The notes beneath the pieces were generated by a model. It had not been told where the DNA came from. It saw nothing but the letters and a program-made list of their open reading frames with translations, and did not search any database. DNA of 64,000 nt, taken from Bradyrhizobium sp. ARR65. Its GTDB lineage: Bacteria; Pseudomonadota; Alphaproteobacteria; Rhizobiales; Xanthobacteraceae. Positions 1 through 9,690 of the stretch are shown here, piece by piece. The first letter of the stretch is position 1. Every line of letters begins with the position of its first letter. The stretch lies in assembly GCF_000472385.1 (NCBI RefSeq), contig NZ_AWZU01000038.1, positions 16,329 to 80,328 on the forward strand. Direction: 5' to 3'. The position numbers and the translations under genes are program-made.

Positions 1-1052
1 TCGGCAGCGCAACGGCGACTACGGGTGGTCGATCGCGCGGCCTTGTAAGTCAGCCGCCCCGATGGACATTGAGACCTGCACACAAATGCGGTTTTTCGAG
101 CACGGCTACGAATAGCGTTGTTCAGCGCCTGACTCGAGGTGAGTGGGACAGCTCCCGGCATATTGGACGCAGTAGTGGATGACGCCGTCCACCTCGTAAG
201 TCGGATTAGCGTGCGTCGTCGGACGCGATGTCTCGAAACAACCACCTTGATCGATTGTGAAAGGATTACCGACCCCTTGCACATCGAGCCCAACATGCCG
301 CGACTGATAAGTTTCGGCGCACTCGCCAGGAATGAGCACCGCACCAACGACTGCGTCCGCCGCAAACACCTCCTCCTCGACGGCGTCTATTGTCGAGAAT
401 CTGGTGCGAGCGCGTCCTTCGAATAGCTCGTCCAACTCGCGAAGCCGAGGTATCGAGCGGTCGAGAATTGTGACCTCGGCACCCAAGCCGGCCGCCATCC
501 GTGCCGCATGGGTACCGGCAACGCCGCCTCCGATCACCACGATACGGCTCGGCTGGGCGCCCGGCACGCCGCCGATCAACAGCCCCCGCCCGCCCGCATA
601 CGGTTTCAGGGCCGGCCCGCTGCTTCAATCGCAAGCCTGCCCGCGACCTCGCTCATCGGCGCAAGCAGCGGTGGACCGCCATGCGCATCAGTGACAGTTT
701 CGTAGGCGATGGCAGTGCACCCCGACTTCATGAGGCCGTTGGCCTGCTCCGGGTCTGGCGCCAGGTGAAGATAGGTGAACAGGATCTGGTTCTCTCGCAG
801 TTGCGTCCATTCAGACGGCTGCGGCTCCTTGACCTTTACGATCATCTCGCTCGATGCAAACACCTCGCGAGCGGAATCCAGAATCGTCGCGCTAGCCTTG
901 CGATAATTGTCATCTGTAGCGCCAATGCCAGCGCCCGCACTGGTCTCGATCAGCACGCTGTGGCCGGCCGCAACATACTCGCGGACGGCCCCAGGCGTCA
1001 GGCCCACGCGGTATTCGTGCGTCTTGATTTCTTTGGGAACACCGACCTTCAT
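1..1052 (-). pseudogene. ald: Alanine dehydrogenase, frameshifted remnant
   Basis: The intact N-terminal 148 codons start at 1052 (MKVGVPKEIKTHEYRVGL) and carry the Ald/PNT family start, ending near AGRLAIEAAG. A frameshift near 606 moves the gene into another frame, where the NAD-binding domain follows (IVVIGGGVAGTHAA, then TILDRSIPRLRELDELF) together with the conserved IDQGGCFETSRPTTH segment. Further frameshifts occur near 270 and 140, and a short match to the family C-terminus (AGLNVHRG) is readable near 50-90. Ald would interconvert alanine and pyruvate with NAD. The gene faces away from the riboswitch-controlled amino acid dehydrogenase and is flanked by Lrp regulators, an arrangement expected of an alanine catabolic locus. 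At least three frame changes make an active product very unlikely. Confidence 0.85.
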
Positions 1053-1397
1053 CTGCAGCTCCTTACTACCTCGCTTTTAGTCGGAAGAACGGTTCGAATA
1101 TCCGGGTAAGGAGGGCAGATCGTGCGGGAATTCATCTACTTTTGGGATCAAGCGCAGGATTCCAACAGACCGGACCTGCGGAGGAATAACCTCGTGTGAA
1201 TGTGCCACGATAGGCACACGCCGTACATTCGTCGCAGCCAGGGTTACTGGGGGTTGGCAGGTGAACTTCCCCTGTGAACCAGGATTCTATTTGACGGATG
1301 ACATCTCCTTGCACATCGTAGTTTTTCGTCGACGTCATAGTGCCGGACCGCTTGACATGGCGCGGTACGCCTGGACATGATGTGATGTCTGTTGATG
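1053..1397. other. Divergent intergenic region between ald remnant and riboswitch
   Basis: No coding sequence is convincing here; the open frames lack family matches and ribosome binding sites. The interval must hold the promoters for the ald remnant and for the glycine riboswitch transcript. I could not pick out a clear -35/-10 pair or an Lrp operator by eye. Confidence 0.4.
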
Positions 1398-1582
1398 GTG
1401 TGCGGGAGAGCGCGATGGGCCGGCAGGCGCATCGCCGCCGACGGAGCAACTCCCCAAGGAAACTCTCAGGCCCAGGACCGCACACCGAGGACAATCTGGA
1501 GAGAGGTGCCAGTTGGCGCCCACCGAAGGGGACCGCTATCCACTAGGACAGCGGGCGAAGCTCTCAGGTGCACGGACAGATT
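1398..1582 (+). ncRNA. Tandem glycine riboswitch (gcvT element)
   Basis: Two consecutive glycine-aptamer-like blocks are visible. In the first, P1 is GTGTGCGG (1398-1405) pairing with CCGCACAC (1478-1485), enclosing the conserved GGGAGAG, CCGACGGAGCAA and AACTCTCAGG stretches. In the second, AATCTG (1493-1498) can pair with CAGATT (1577-1582), enclosing GGAGAG, CACCGAAGGGG and GCTCTCAGGTGCA. A linker of under ten bases separates them, as in cooperative tandem glycine riboswitches. The DadA-like gene starts 62 bases after the second aptamer. Glycine riboswitches usually switch on glycine use or export; here glycine is inferred to control an amino acid oxidising flavoenzyme. Confidence 0.9.
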
Positions 1583-1644
1583 TGGGGACGGAGTTATGGC
1601 GAAAGCCATTTTACCGTTCATTCATCCCTGTCCTGGAGCACACG

Positions 1645-2880
1645 ATGAGCACGATCACCATTATCGGATCCGGTATCACCGGAGTTACGACTGCCTATGC
1701 TTTGGCCGCGCGTGGCTATTCGGTTACGGTTTTCGACCGGCAGCGTTATCCCGCGATGGACACTTCGTTTGCTAATGGCGGCCAATTATCGGCAAGCAAT
1801 GCCGAAGTCTGGAACAACGCCGCAACCATCATGAAGGGCTTGAGATGGATGCTGCGCAAGGACGCACCGCTACTTCTCAACCCGAGTCCGAGTCTTCACA
1901 AATATACCTGGTTGGCAGAGTTCATAGGCCAGATTCGCCATTACCGTCGCAATACAATCCAGACGACAAAACTCGCGATAGCCGCTCGGCAGCATCTGTT
2001 TGACCTTGCCGATCGAGAACGCATCGCATTTGACCTGGAGCGGCGGGGGATTTTGCACATCTGCGCCAACAAGGCCGAATTTGATGCAGCTTCTCATGTG
2101 AACGAGCTGCTGCGAGAGGGCGGACTTGACCGGCACCCCGTGACGCCCGCCGAAATGCACGCAATAGAACCCGCGCTGCAAGGCGATCACTATGGCGGGT
2201 TCTTCACCCCCTCTGACGCAACTGGTGACATTCACAAGTTTACGCGTGGTCTGGCTGCGGCCTGCGAGCGAAAAGGGGTGCGTTTTGTTTTCGGGGCTCA
2301 GGTCAGCGATATACGAGCCGATTCGGAAGGTGTGCTCACATGCTGGCAAGAAGGGTCGTCGAGGAATGAACTAAGGACGCAAGGAGCAGTGATTTGTGCT
2401 GGGATCGGCAGCCGGCGGATTGCTTCAATGCTTGGAGATCGCGTAAACATCTATCCGGTCAAGGGATACTCCATCACGGTGAATCTGACGGACGAAGCAA
2501 GCCAGAAAGCTGCGCCACGTGTCAGCCTTCTGGACGAGGCTGCCAAGATCGTCACCAGCCGACTGGGACAAGATCGCTTCCGAGTCGCTGGGACGGCTGA
2601 GTTGAACGGCGAGAACCGCGACATCCGCGCGGACCGAATCAAACCGCTGGTCCATTGGGTTGAGCGATTGTTTCCCGGTGTCTGCACCGCGCAGGTGGTG
2701 CCGTGGGCTGGCTTGCGTCCCATGACACCCAACATGATGCCTAGGGTTGGCCGAGGCAAGAAGCGGAACATCTTCTACAACACGGGCCATGGTCATCTCG
2801 GTTGGACCTTATCGGCTGTGACGGCTGAGATGGTGGCTGATGAGATCATGACGCGCGATGGCGGCGCGCAGCGCCATTAG
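1645..2880 (+). CDS. dadA: FAD-dependent D-amino acid dehydrogenase / glycine oxidase-like (DadA family)
   Basis: The 411-residue flavoenzyme begins with a classic dinucleotide-binding fold (ITIIGSGITGVTTAYALAAR) followed by the acidic strand end VFDRQ. The segment SFANGGQLSASNAEVWN matches the DadA small-subunit signature, and the C-terminus carries WAGLRPMTPNMMPRVGR and NTGHGHLGWTLS, typical of the DAO fold. DadA enzymes oxidatively deaminate D-amino acids, mainly D-alanine, and pass electrons to the respiratory chain. The start at 1645 is chosen because GGAG lies 6 bases upstream and the Rossmann fold follows at once; a longer frame would run back through the riboswitch. Control by a glycine riboswitch suggests that glycine or an N-substituted glycine is the real inducer or substrate. 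Substrate is not determined by the sequence. Confidence 0.85.
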   Translation: MSTITIIGSGITGVTTAYALAARGYSVTVFDRQRYPAMDTSFANGGQLSASNAEVWNNAATIMKGLRWMLRKDAPLLLNPSPSLHKYTWLAEFIGQIRHYRRNTIQTTKLAIAARQHLFDLADRERIAFDLERRGILHICANKAEFDAASHVNELLREGGLDRHPVTPAEMHAIEPALQGDHYGGFFTPSDATGDIHKFTRGLAAACERKGVRFVFGAQVSDIRADSEGVLTCWQEGSSRNELRTQGAVICAGIGSRRIASMLGDRVNIYPVKGYSITVNLTDEASQKAAPRVSLLDEAAKIVTSRLGQDRFRVAGTAELNGENRDIRADRIKPLVHWVERLFPGVCTAQVVPWAGLRPMTPNMMPRVGRGKKRNIFYNTGHGHLGWTLSAVTAEMVADEIMTRDGGAQRH

Positions 2881-3217
2881 CCCACGGCGCGATTTGTCAG
2901 CCGGCTTGACCTGGTCGGCGGAACCATGCTCCAGTAACGAGCTGGGAGCATATCGCTGCTTTGAAGCTGCTCGGCTTGCGATGAGGGCCGCAGCAGATTT
3001 GCTTGGCTGGACATTCCAGTGAGTTGCTTGTGAGTCTTTGGGACTCCGGCTCAGTATAGTAAGACCTGCTCGGCAGGCAGGACAGTTTAACACCGGCGAA
3101 GAGGACGAGCTGGTTATGGCCGCCGGACTAGAAGCTAAAACTTCGTCAATATCACCCTGCGGGGCCTCGTGGTAACCCTGCGGGGCCTTGTGGTAGAGGT
3201 GCTGACCTGAATAACTG
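2881..3217. other. Intergenic region after dadA
   Basis: The convergent gap between dadA and the first Lrp gene has no convincing gene. It contains the 21-bp tandem duplication at 3155-3196. Confidence 0.5.
3155..3196. repeat. Two-copy 21-bp tandem repeat
   Basis: Two adjacent 21-bp units, 3155-3175 and 3176-3196, share the core CCCTGCGGGGCCT and end GTGGTA; they differ at two positions. The CCCTGCGGGG part is nearly self-complementary. It lies between convergent genes, so a termination role is possible but unproven. Confidence 0.8.
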
Positions 3218-3694
3218 TCAATTCTCGCACGGAACCTCAATTGGAACGGCAAACCCCGCTTTGACGCGGTCCAATACCACCATTGTCTTAAAGCCCTTTA
3301 CGTCGGAGTTCTCGTAAAAAAAACGCTGAGTGAACCTGTCATAATCTTCCATACTCCGCGCCGAAACGTAAAGAACGAAGTCAGGCTCGCCGGTGACGGA
3401 ACAGCCACTGACGATCTCAGGAGACGATTTGATGGCCTTCTTGAACCTGTCGATTGTGTCTGGGCTGTCCCGCTCCAAGTTTACAAATACAAGCATCTGA
3501 ATAGGTCTTCCTACCGCCTTCGGCGAAACGATAGAGACATCGCCCTCAATGATGCCTTCCGAACGGAGCCTCTTCAATCGTCGCTGACACGCGGTTGCAG
3601 AAAGTCCCGCCATTTCACCGATCACCTCGGACGTTAGACGGTTGTCCTTCTGCACGATTTCGAGAATGCGGGCGTCTATTCGATCGTATTGCAT
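3218..3694 (-). CDS. Lrp/AsnC family transcriptional regulator (copy 1)
   Basis: A 158-residue Lrp-type regulator. The N-terminal winged helix-turn-helix reads DARILEIVQKDNRLTSEVIGEMAGLSATACQRRLKRL in the expected place (residues 7-43), followed by the RAM ligand-binding domain (VTGEPDFVLYVSARSMEDY, KGFKTMVVL). The start at 3694 follows a GGGAGGGGAG Shine-Dalgarno sequence. It is roughly 80% identical by eye to the gene at 5221 on the other strand, including part of the leader, so the two are recent duplicates. Such regulators commonly respond to alanine, leucine or other amino acids and control adjacent catabolic genes, here probably dadA and the former ald. The target is inference. Confidence 0.92.
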   Translation of the reverse strand: MQYDRIDARILEIVQKDNRLTSEVIGEMAGLSATACQRRLKRLRSEGIIEGDVSIVSPKAVGRPIQMLVFVNLERDSPDTIDRFKKAIKSSPEIVSGCSVTGEPDFVLYVSARSMEDYDRFTQRFFYENSDVKGFKTMVVLDRVKAGFAVPIEVPCEN

Positions 3695-5220
3695 ATGGGC
3701 TCCCCTCCCGGTAAATTTCACCGCAAAACGGCTCCTCAATGCAGGAAATTATCCGAATGACGGCAAAGTGCGACGTAAATCCGTTTGTGACATTATCCTG
3801 AACGCGCAGCGCGTTCAATAAATGACCGCGTGACGCGTCCTCATCTGAGCCTCCAATTTATTCTTTTGCGACCCGCCCGTAGCTCGCGTTGGTGTTATTC
3901 GACATGCACAGCGCCCCATGTCGAGGAACCCGGTGAATGCATTCCAGCGGCTGAGGCAGTAATTGATCGCTTTGGTCGTGTCGTTGTTTTTGGACAGCCT
4001 TGTGCGCAGGCTTTCGAGACGACAACGCGTTCACTTTTGCTACGGGCCGGTGCACTCGTTAATCTCCCTCAGTGATGTATAGCCGACGAAGTCGGATTGA
4101 ATGAAGGGATAGTCGCGCTTACGGTTGGCATCCTTGTAGACCCGACCTGTTCCTCATCGCTCGAGGCCGAGCAGAATTTGTTCTTCAGGGAGCGACTATG
4201 CCTTCCGGCCACTGCGATGACGCCGGAATTCCTTGATGATCTGGCGCAGCCGCTAGCTCTCGTGCCGCTCGGCCAGCAGCATCGCATTCAAAGAGCCGGC
4301 CGTCACTGCCGCTGCAGTCAGGTCATCAACTTTATCGGGGACCTCCGGTTGCAATCCGCTGCCAACCAACCGTGTCAATCCAATTACCGTCTATCCAATT
4401 AAAGGCTGATCTCCACATTTTCGGCCTTGAAACAATTTTCACCGATTTGGGATCCTGATTGTAAACAGGCTTTGACTCGAGTGATACGATCTTTACGGTC
4501 TCGGCGCCTTCCAAAGCAGATGGCCATGTCGGGCAGAACTCGCGAACGAAAACGAGCGTATTCTTTTATCGCGCAACAGAGGGCTCGAAAGATCGATTGG
4601 ATTACCGACGAGCACTTGAACCGCACCGGATAGGAGCCGGCTTTCTTGAGCCAACCTGGCCCACAGCAAGAGCAGAGAGCGGTGTCTTGTATCTACGACC
4701 GGACAATCGGTTGCAAGAGCCGCCCCAGCCTTCGTGTAATGCCGACTAGAATCGTTCCACGGAGTGATCGGCGCCGCGCGACCGCTTGGCTACCTTCGTA
4801 CCTGAACCAGACTACGCAGTGCAGAGCTGGGGATCGTCTCGCCATATGCACGTTAGCCCGATCGCTCAGCTGCCGTGGCGGTGCTGCAAGGACTAACGTC
4901 CTCGATCTCTTCCCCAATAACCGGATCGACCGCAACGCCGATTTGTTCGCTCGCATCCAGAACCGCGAACGAAAGCAGCTCTCCGCAACAAAATCGCAAG
5001 GCCGCAAGTTCGCAGATGTCTCGTAGCGCGCCCGTTCGAAAGCGGACGTTTGTGTCGAGTGGTTTGAAGGAGAATTGAACTCCGACGGGCCGGCTGTTGA
5101 AATTACCCTATGCAATCGGCATACTGCTGTAGACATCTTTTGTGGCGCATTGGCATTGAGAGGATTTCCTGCGCAGTGTAGCCATCTTGCGATGAAATTC
5201 GCCGGAAGGGGGAGCGCCAT
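3695..5220. other. Gene-poor stretch between the Lrp duplicates
   Basis: Apart from the IS66 transposase fragment near 4140-4345, nothing convincing is visible. Open frames are short, overlap on both strands, and lack family features. The last 40 bases resemble the leader of the other Lrp gene, with CGGAAGGGGGAGCG as ribosome binding region. Confidence 0.5.
4140..4345 (-). pseudogene. IS66 transposase (TnpC) N-terminal fragment
   Basis: Read on the minus strand, the segment gives DDLTAAAVTA followed by a LNAMLLAERHES stretch, then RLRQIIKEFRRHRSGRK and a Glu-rich stretch, the pattern of the N-terminal leucine-rich and LRxLxKxxFGRRSE region of IS66 TnpC proteins. In-frame stops are present and no catalytic part follows. 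It marks an old insertion. Confidence 0.6.
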
Positions 5221-5697
5221 ATGCAATACGATCGAATAGACGCCCGCATTCTCGAGATCGTGCAAAGGAACAACCGTCTAACCTCCGAGGCGATCGGCGA
5301 GATGGTGGGGCTTTCTGCGACCGCGTGTCAGCGACGGCTGAAGAGGCTCCGTTCGGAAGGCATCATTGAGGGAGATGTCTCGATCGTTTCGCCGAAGGCG
5401 GTAGGAAGACCCATTCAAATGCTTGTGCTAGTGACTTTGGAGCGGGAGCGGTCCGACATAGTCGATAAGTTCAAGAAGGCTATCAAGTCGTCAGCTGAAG
5501 TCGTCAATGGATTTTACGTCACCGGCGAAGCCGATTTCGTCGTATATATTTCCGCGCGTAGCATGGATGATTATGAGCAGTTCACTCGGCAGTTCTTCTA
5601 TCAGAACTCGAACATCAAGGGCTTCAAGACGATGGTGGTATTGGATCGCGTAAAAGCGGGTTTTGCTGTTCCAATTGAAGTTCCGAGTGAAGATTGA
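5221..5697 (+). CDS. Lrp/AsnC family transcriptional regulator (copy 2)
   Basis: A 158-residue protein with the same architecture as the minus-strand regulator at 3218-3694: a helix-turn-helix in residues 7-43 and a C-terminal RAM domain (VTGEADFVVYISARSMDDY). ATG at 5221 lies just after an AGGGGGAG ribosome binding site. Differences from copy 1 cluster in the ligand-binding half (for example GCSVTGEP versus GFYVTGEA, and NLERDSPDTID versus TLERERSDIVD), while the DNA-recognition helix LSATACQRRLKRLRSEG is identical. This suggests the same operator with different effector response. No downstream partner gene survives; IS66 debris begins about 230 bases later. Confidence 0.92.
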   Translation: MQYDRIDARILEIVQRNNRLTSEAIGEMVGLSATACQRRLKRLRSEGIIEGDVSIVSPKAVGRPIQMLVLVTLERERSDIVDKFKKAIKSSAEVVNGFYVTGEADFVVYISARSMDDYEQFTRQFFYQNSNIKGFKTMVVLDRVKAGFAVPIEVPSED

Positions 5698-5929
5698 CGC
5701 TGATCACTCAGCCCGCAGATGTACGCCTTGAGCGTTTTCTCGTCGCTCTCCGACTAAAGCGCGGAACGCCCGCACTGTCGCTCATCTAAATACGGTGTGT
5801 TCAACACTTGACCCGAGAGGACATCTTTGCAGATTGGTACCGCGAATATCGTGCCTGTTCTCTTCGCGAACTTTTCGCCAGCGGACGAAGGTTGTGGCCA
5901 ACTCCGGTACGTCGGGGCGACTGGTTAGC

Positions 5930-7110
5930 CGTCGCTGAAAGCCGGGAAGAGCGCTGGCCTGCTGCCGCAAGCCTCGCATCGACGGCGAACGCCGGCGAAT
6001 CTAGCGAGCGGCACCAATCTGACCACGATCACAGCGACGTAGCTGTCTAGCGTCAGAATACCGCCGGCGATAGGGTGCAGATCAGCGCCCTCCTGCAACC
6101 ATCGCCCGAGCTCCGCAAGCCGACCTTGCAGAGGGCATCGACGACGACGTTGAGCGACAGAGCACCAAAGGCACATACTTGATGGCGCCGCTCAGGGCGA
6201 CTGACGGCCAGCCGTTGTTCCGCACCGCTGCTGTGGATCTCCATAGAGCGGCGTGCAGACGTTCGATCACCTCCGCGCCTAGGGTGCTTGGCTCGGTTTG
6301 TACGCCTCGACAAATTTGCGGCGGGCATGGGCCAGCAAAGGCGAGCTGAATCGCGCCGTCATGATGGCGGACGAGTGGCTTGTAGGCGGCATAGCCATTC
6401 ACCTGCAGAATGCTGGAAAAGCCCGTCAATTGCGCGATCTTCGCCCTGCGCCGCATCGGCGAACTCGTAGGGACAGTGGAGGGGCCCAGAACTGGCAGAT
6501 GCGGGTGCGATGCTGTCCAGGATCAAGCACCGACATTGGTCGCTCGTAGAATATGTTCGGCGCGGGCTGAATCGCCGGCAGGTCGACTTCATAAACGTTC
6601 TAACCCGCCGGACGGCACGGTTTACCCGGCCGGCGAGTGCCGGGCATCGAGATGGATGCCCTGACCAGCCAGAATCTAACGCCGGTACAGTGGCGGTGGC
6701 GGATACCACGCGAACTTTGAGACCACGACGTGGGTCACAAGTTCAATCGACGCCATACCGCTCGTAATCAGATACGGCACATCTTCGCCCGGACCACAAT
6801 CATTGGTGCAGCTGCACCAGACTTGGGATGGACCGTCCGCAGTACGCGAGATCGCCGGGATCACGTCCAGCCCTCCGCTAACGTCCTCGCCGCTCTTGTG
6901 GAGGTGACTCTGGCAGCACGGACAAGCCATCGCCGCCCGTTCCAGCACCTCCTCACAAGAGGCAGGTGCTTAGGCCGGGCGCAGATGGTTGCGGCGCGCC
7001 TGCTTGCGCGACTGTGAGAGCGTCGGTCTCGAGATCGCCGCGCTCAAGCGCGAGCTGCTTGGCCGCTTCCGCGGCAAAGCGCTCCGAACGCTTCCGAACA
7101 ACATGTCCTT
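5930..7110 (-). pseudogene. IS66 family transposase TnpC, degenerate
   Basis: From high to low coordinate on the minus strand one can read the TnpC layout: an FGSERFAAEAAKQLALERGDLE-like N-terminus (near 7010-7100), the zinc-binding segment CPCCQSHLHKSGEDVS and VVVSKFAWYPP (6690-6930), then LTGFSSILQVNGYAAYKPLVRHHDGA (6360-6440) with the catalytic region, and LTLDSYVAVIVVRLVPL (about 6030), a damaged form of the IELDSNTVERSIRPI motif. Many frameshifts separate these pieces, so no product is possible. Together with tnpB/tnpA remnants at 9140-9690 it formed one IS66 element, now split by the serine recombinase block. Confidence 0.75.
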
Positions 7111-7282
7111 GAGTCTACATCTCACGCCCATTTCGCTATCAGCCTCGAGCGCGCACCATCTCGCTTGGAGCTGCTGGACCGGCCGGGAGAGCGTCAGGAC
7201 GAATGGCCATGAATCAAACGATACGTCCGCGAGACACAGGCTCCAGCGAACTCCTCACCTCACCTCAGCCAACAACGTCGGT

Positions 7283-7702
7283 TGCTTCACTGCCGGAGTC
7301 GACACGTGTCCACTCAAGTCCATCGAGCGAGGGCACATCGAAATATCCTCTCTGGGGAGTCTGACGAGTCACCTGCCATCGAAATTACAGTGTGCGAACC
7401 GACGCATCCGCTGTTCGGCCACGCGTTCCGCGTCATTCGCGCTCGGTTCATCGTCGCGGGGGCTTCCCGTTTTCGTACGAGGTCGAATATCGAGACGGTG
7501 CCAGCCTTTGATTCCGGTCGCGGCGACCGAACCACGGATGTCGATAGAGAATCGAACGAAGCTGAGCGTCGAGGCACTACACGATCTGATCTCTCTGGTT
7601 GAGCAGCTCGAACACGATGCCGATCGATCCGAAAGACTTTTGGGTCACGCTGTCAACGGCACTGCAGCGCCAAATCGTCAACGAGGTCGCCGAAGGCAAG
7701 TC
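7283..7702 (+). pseudogene. Remnant of a small accessory ORF ahead of a serine recombinase
   Basis: In shifting frames this stretch reads ITVCEPTHPLFGHAFRVIR, then ATEPRMSIENRTKLSVEALHDLISLVEQLEHD. It runs directly up to the recombinase start at 7703. I do not know its function. I recall similar unnamed ORFs before this recombinase type in rhizobial elements, which is memory and not a search. At least one frameshift near 7470 breaks it. Confidence 0.45.
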
Positions 7703-9136
7703 ATGAAATCCGAGCTGGTCAAGCCGATACACCTGGCGCGACGGGCGGTCCTGTACATCCGGCAGTCGACGACCCATCAGGTGGTTCTTCAGCACTTCAA
7801 GCCGCGTGGAACCTGGAGGTGCAGGAAGGGCTCGAGCTGCTGTTTGAGATCTTCCTGAAAGTGCGCACCATGGCAAGGTCATGCGTGAGTTCAACGACCG
7901 TGGTGTGCAGCTGCCGCGCCGCGATCGTCACGGCGATCTGCATTGGGCGGGGGCGACGACATCCGCGGTCGCAGCGATTCTGAAGAATCCTGCCTATGCG
8001 GGCGCCGTCGTCTACGGACGGACACGACTCCGCAAACCGTCGGAGGGAAGATTACCGACGAAGGTGCCGAAGCCGATCGAGCAATGGCGGATCATCGTCA
8101 AGGACCGATATCCTCCCTATATCGCTTGGCAAAGCTACGAGAACATCAGGGGCAGCATCAGCGACAACCGAGCAGGATACATGCGTAACAAGACCAGGGG
8201 GCTCCACGTGAGGGGCGAACTACTGCTGCAAGGCATCGCATGGTGCGGAAGATGCGGTCACAAGATGTACGCTCGCTACAAGCGTGGAGCCGAGTACGTC
8301 TGCAATCACCTGCGTTCGCATCAGGGACTGCCGGCGTGCCAATACATCCGTGCTCGCCGCGTTGACGCGGCCGTGGCAAGCGTTCCTCACAGCGCTGGCG
8401 CCGGCCGAGATCGACGCATTGTCGTGCGCTCGTCGCGCTCAGCAACAGGCATACAAAGCAATGCAGAGCGGTGCCGAGCAGCAGCTCGAACGCCAGCGCT
8501 ACGAAGCAGCGCTCGCCGCACGTCAGTTCAACCGCGTCGATCCTGCCGGCTCATCGCCGCCGAGCTCGAGCGCCTTGGGAGGTGGCTCTGAAGGAGGTCC
8601 GAGTCGCAGAGGAGGCCCTGGCCCGTTTGAAGTCTCCCCAGGCTATCGCTCAGATCACCGTCGGCAACAAGGCGCTGAACGACAAAGTCGTCCGCCTCTC
8701 CGGCCGTCTGCCTGAGATCTGGACGGACCCGAGCACGACCGACGCGAAACGCAAAGCGCTGCGCTGTCTCATCGACAAGGTGATCCTCGACCGCGGCGAG
8801 CACGACGTCGTCAGGATGAGGATCGTCTGGCGCGGCGGAGCCGTCACCGACACGCTGGCCTCAAGGGGCTTACCGAGCAACGTACACGATGGCGGCATTC
8901 AACCGATTTGCTCAGCGCACAGCAACTTGCCGGCGTATTGAACATTCCCGTGAATTGGCTCTACGTTCAGATCAGGCAAGGGCGCGTTTTGATCGATCGT
9001 CATCCTTCCGGCGCACATCTGTTCTCCAACACGTCGCGCGTGATTGAGGCTGTTCGAAAACTACGCAATCATGAGCTCGATCATCTCGATCTCAGAATCA
9101 CTGAGCCTCACGAGGAGGGCCATCAACATGCGTAAT
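7703..9136 (+). pseudogene. Large serine recombinase, internally deleted and frameshifted
   Basis: The gene starts MKSELVKPIHLARRAVLYIRQST, the beginning of a resolvase domain with YIRQST, but after about 27 residues it jumps to KVMREFNDRGVQLPRRDRHGD, which belongs to the recombinase domain. Nearly all the catalytic domain is missing. The central part is well preserved: ILKNPAYAGAVVYGRTR, then the zinc ribbon IAWCGRCGHKMYARYK with YVCNHLRSHQGLPACQYI. Frameshifts follow near 8370 and 8570, then RKALRCLIDKVILDRGEHD and, after another gap near 8890, a C-terminal excisionase-like tail (LSAQQLAGVLNIPVNWLYVQIRQGR) ending at 9136. It cannot be active. Confidence 0.8.
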
Positions 9137-9139
9137 CGA

Positions 9140-9690
9140 GCAACGTTGCGAGCTGCGTCGCACTTAGAAGCACCACGCCATCGGCGATCGGCAGCCAAGT
9201 CGAGCGCGCCTTGTGCAGCCACTTCGTCACCAGCACCATGGCGCTGCCGTCTGCCGCCGCATACGCTTACTGAGCAACTCGAAGGCATCGGCGCAATAGG
9301 GGTTCGCCCGCAGCGCTTCATTCACCAGCGTCGAAAGCGTGTGCACCGATTTCGACCGGCTGGGCCGCCATCAACACCTTGAGCCGGCCTGTAGCGCAAT
9401 CACAGGAGGCGCCGAACTGCCGAGAGTACCACGGAAAGCGTCGCAAGCTCCACCCGGGTCCGGCCCGCATGGGCGCCCAATTCACCTCGATCTCGATTCA
9501 CCCCGCGCCTAACCACCGGCGGGTGCTCTCCAAAAGCGCGGTCTGTGCTGAAGAAATGCGCTTGGAGTTGTCAGCAGTCTCGCTACCGTTCTCAGCACCA
9601 ATTTAGATCGCCACGAAGCTCGGCGCTTTGCCGGCCACCGCCGTAACCTGGCGCCGCGACGCCCTGCCCGCCGGCAACGCTATTAAAGAG
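9140..9690 (-). pseudogene. IS66 tnpB and tnpA remnants
   Basis: On the minus strand, 9140-9390 gives TKWLHKARSTWLPIADGVVLLSATQLATLLD in one frame, matching the end of IS66 TnpB, with stops in its upstream half. Next, 9400-9690 gives a degraded TnpA tail with IEIEV and an alanine-rich end. With the tnpC remnant at 5930-7110 these are in the correct IS66 order (tnpA-tnpB-tnpC on the minus strand), separated by the recombinase block. Confidence 0.6.

Noticed and set aside
3990..4030. Possible tts box on the minus strand
   Set aside because: TCGAAAGC is present but the left GTCAGCTT half does not match, and no gene follows.
6989..7858. 289-codon plus-strand frame
   Set aside because: It passes through an IS66 relic, an accessory ORF relic and the recombinase start in succession; only the last parts are real coding sequence and they are fragmentary.
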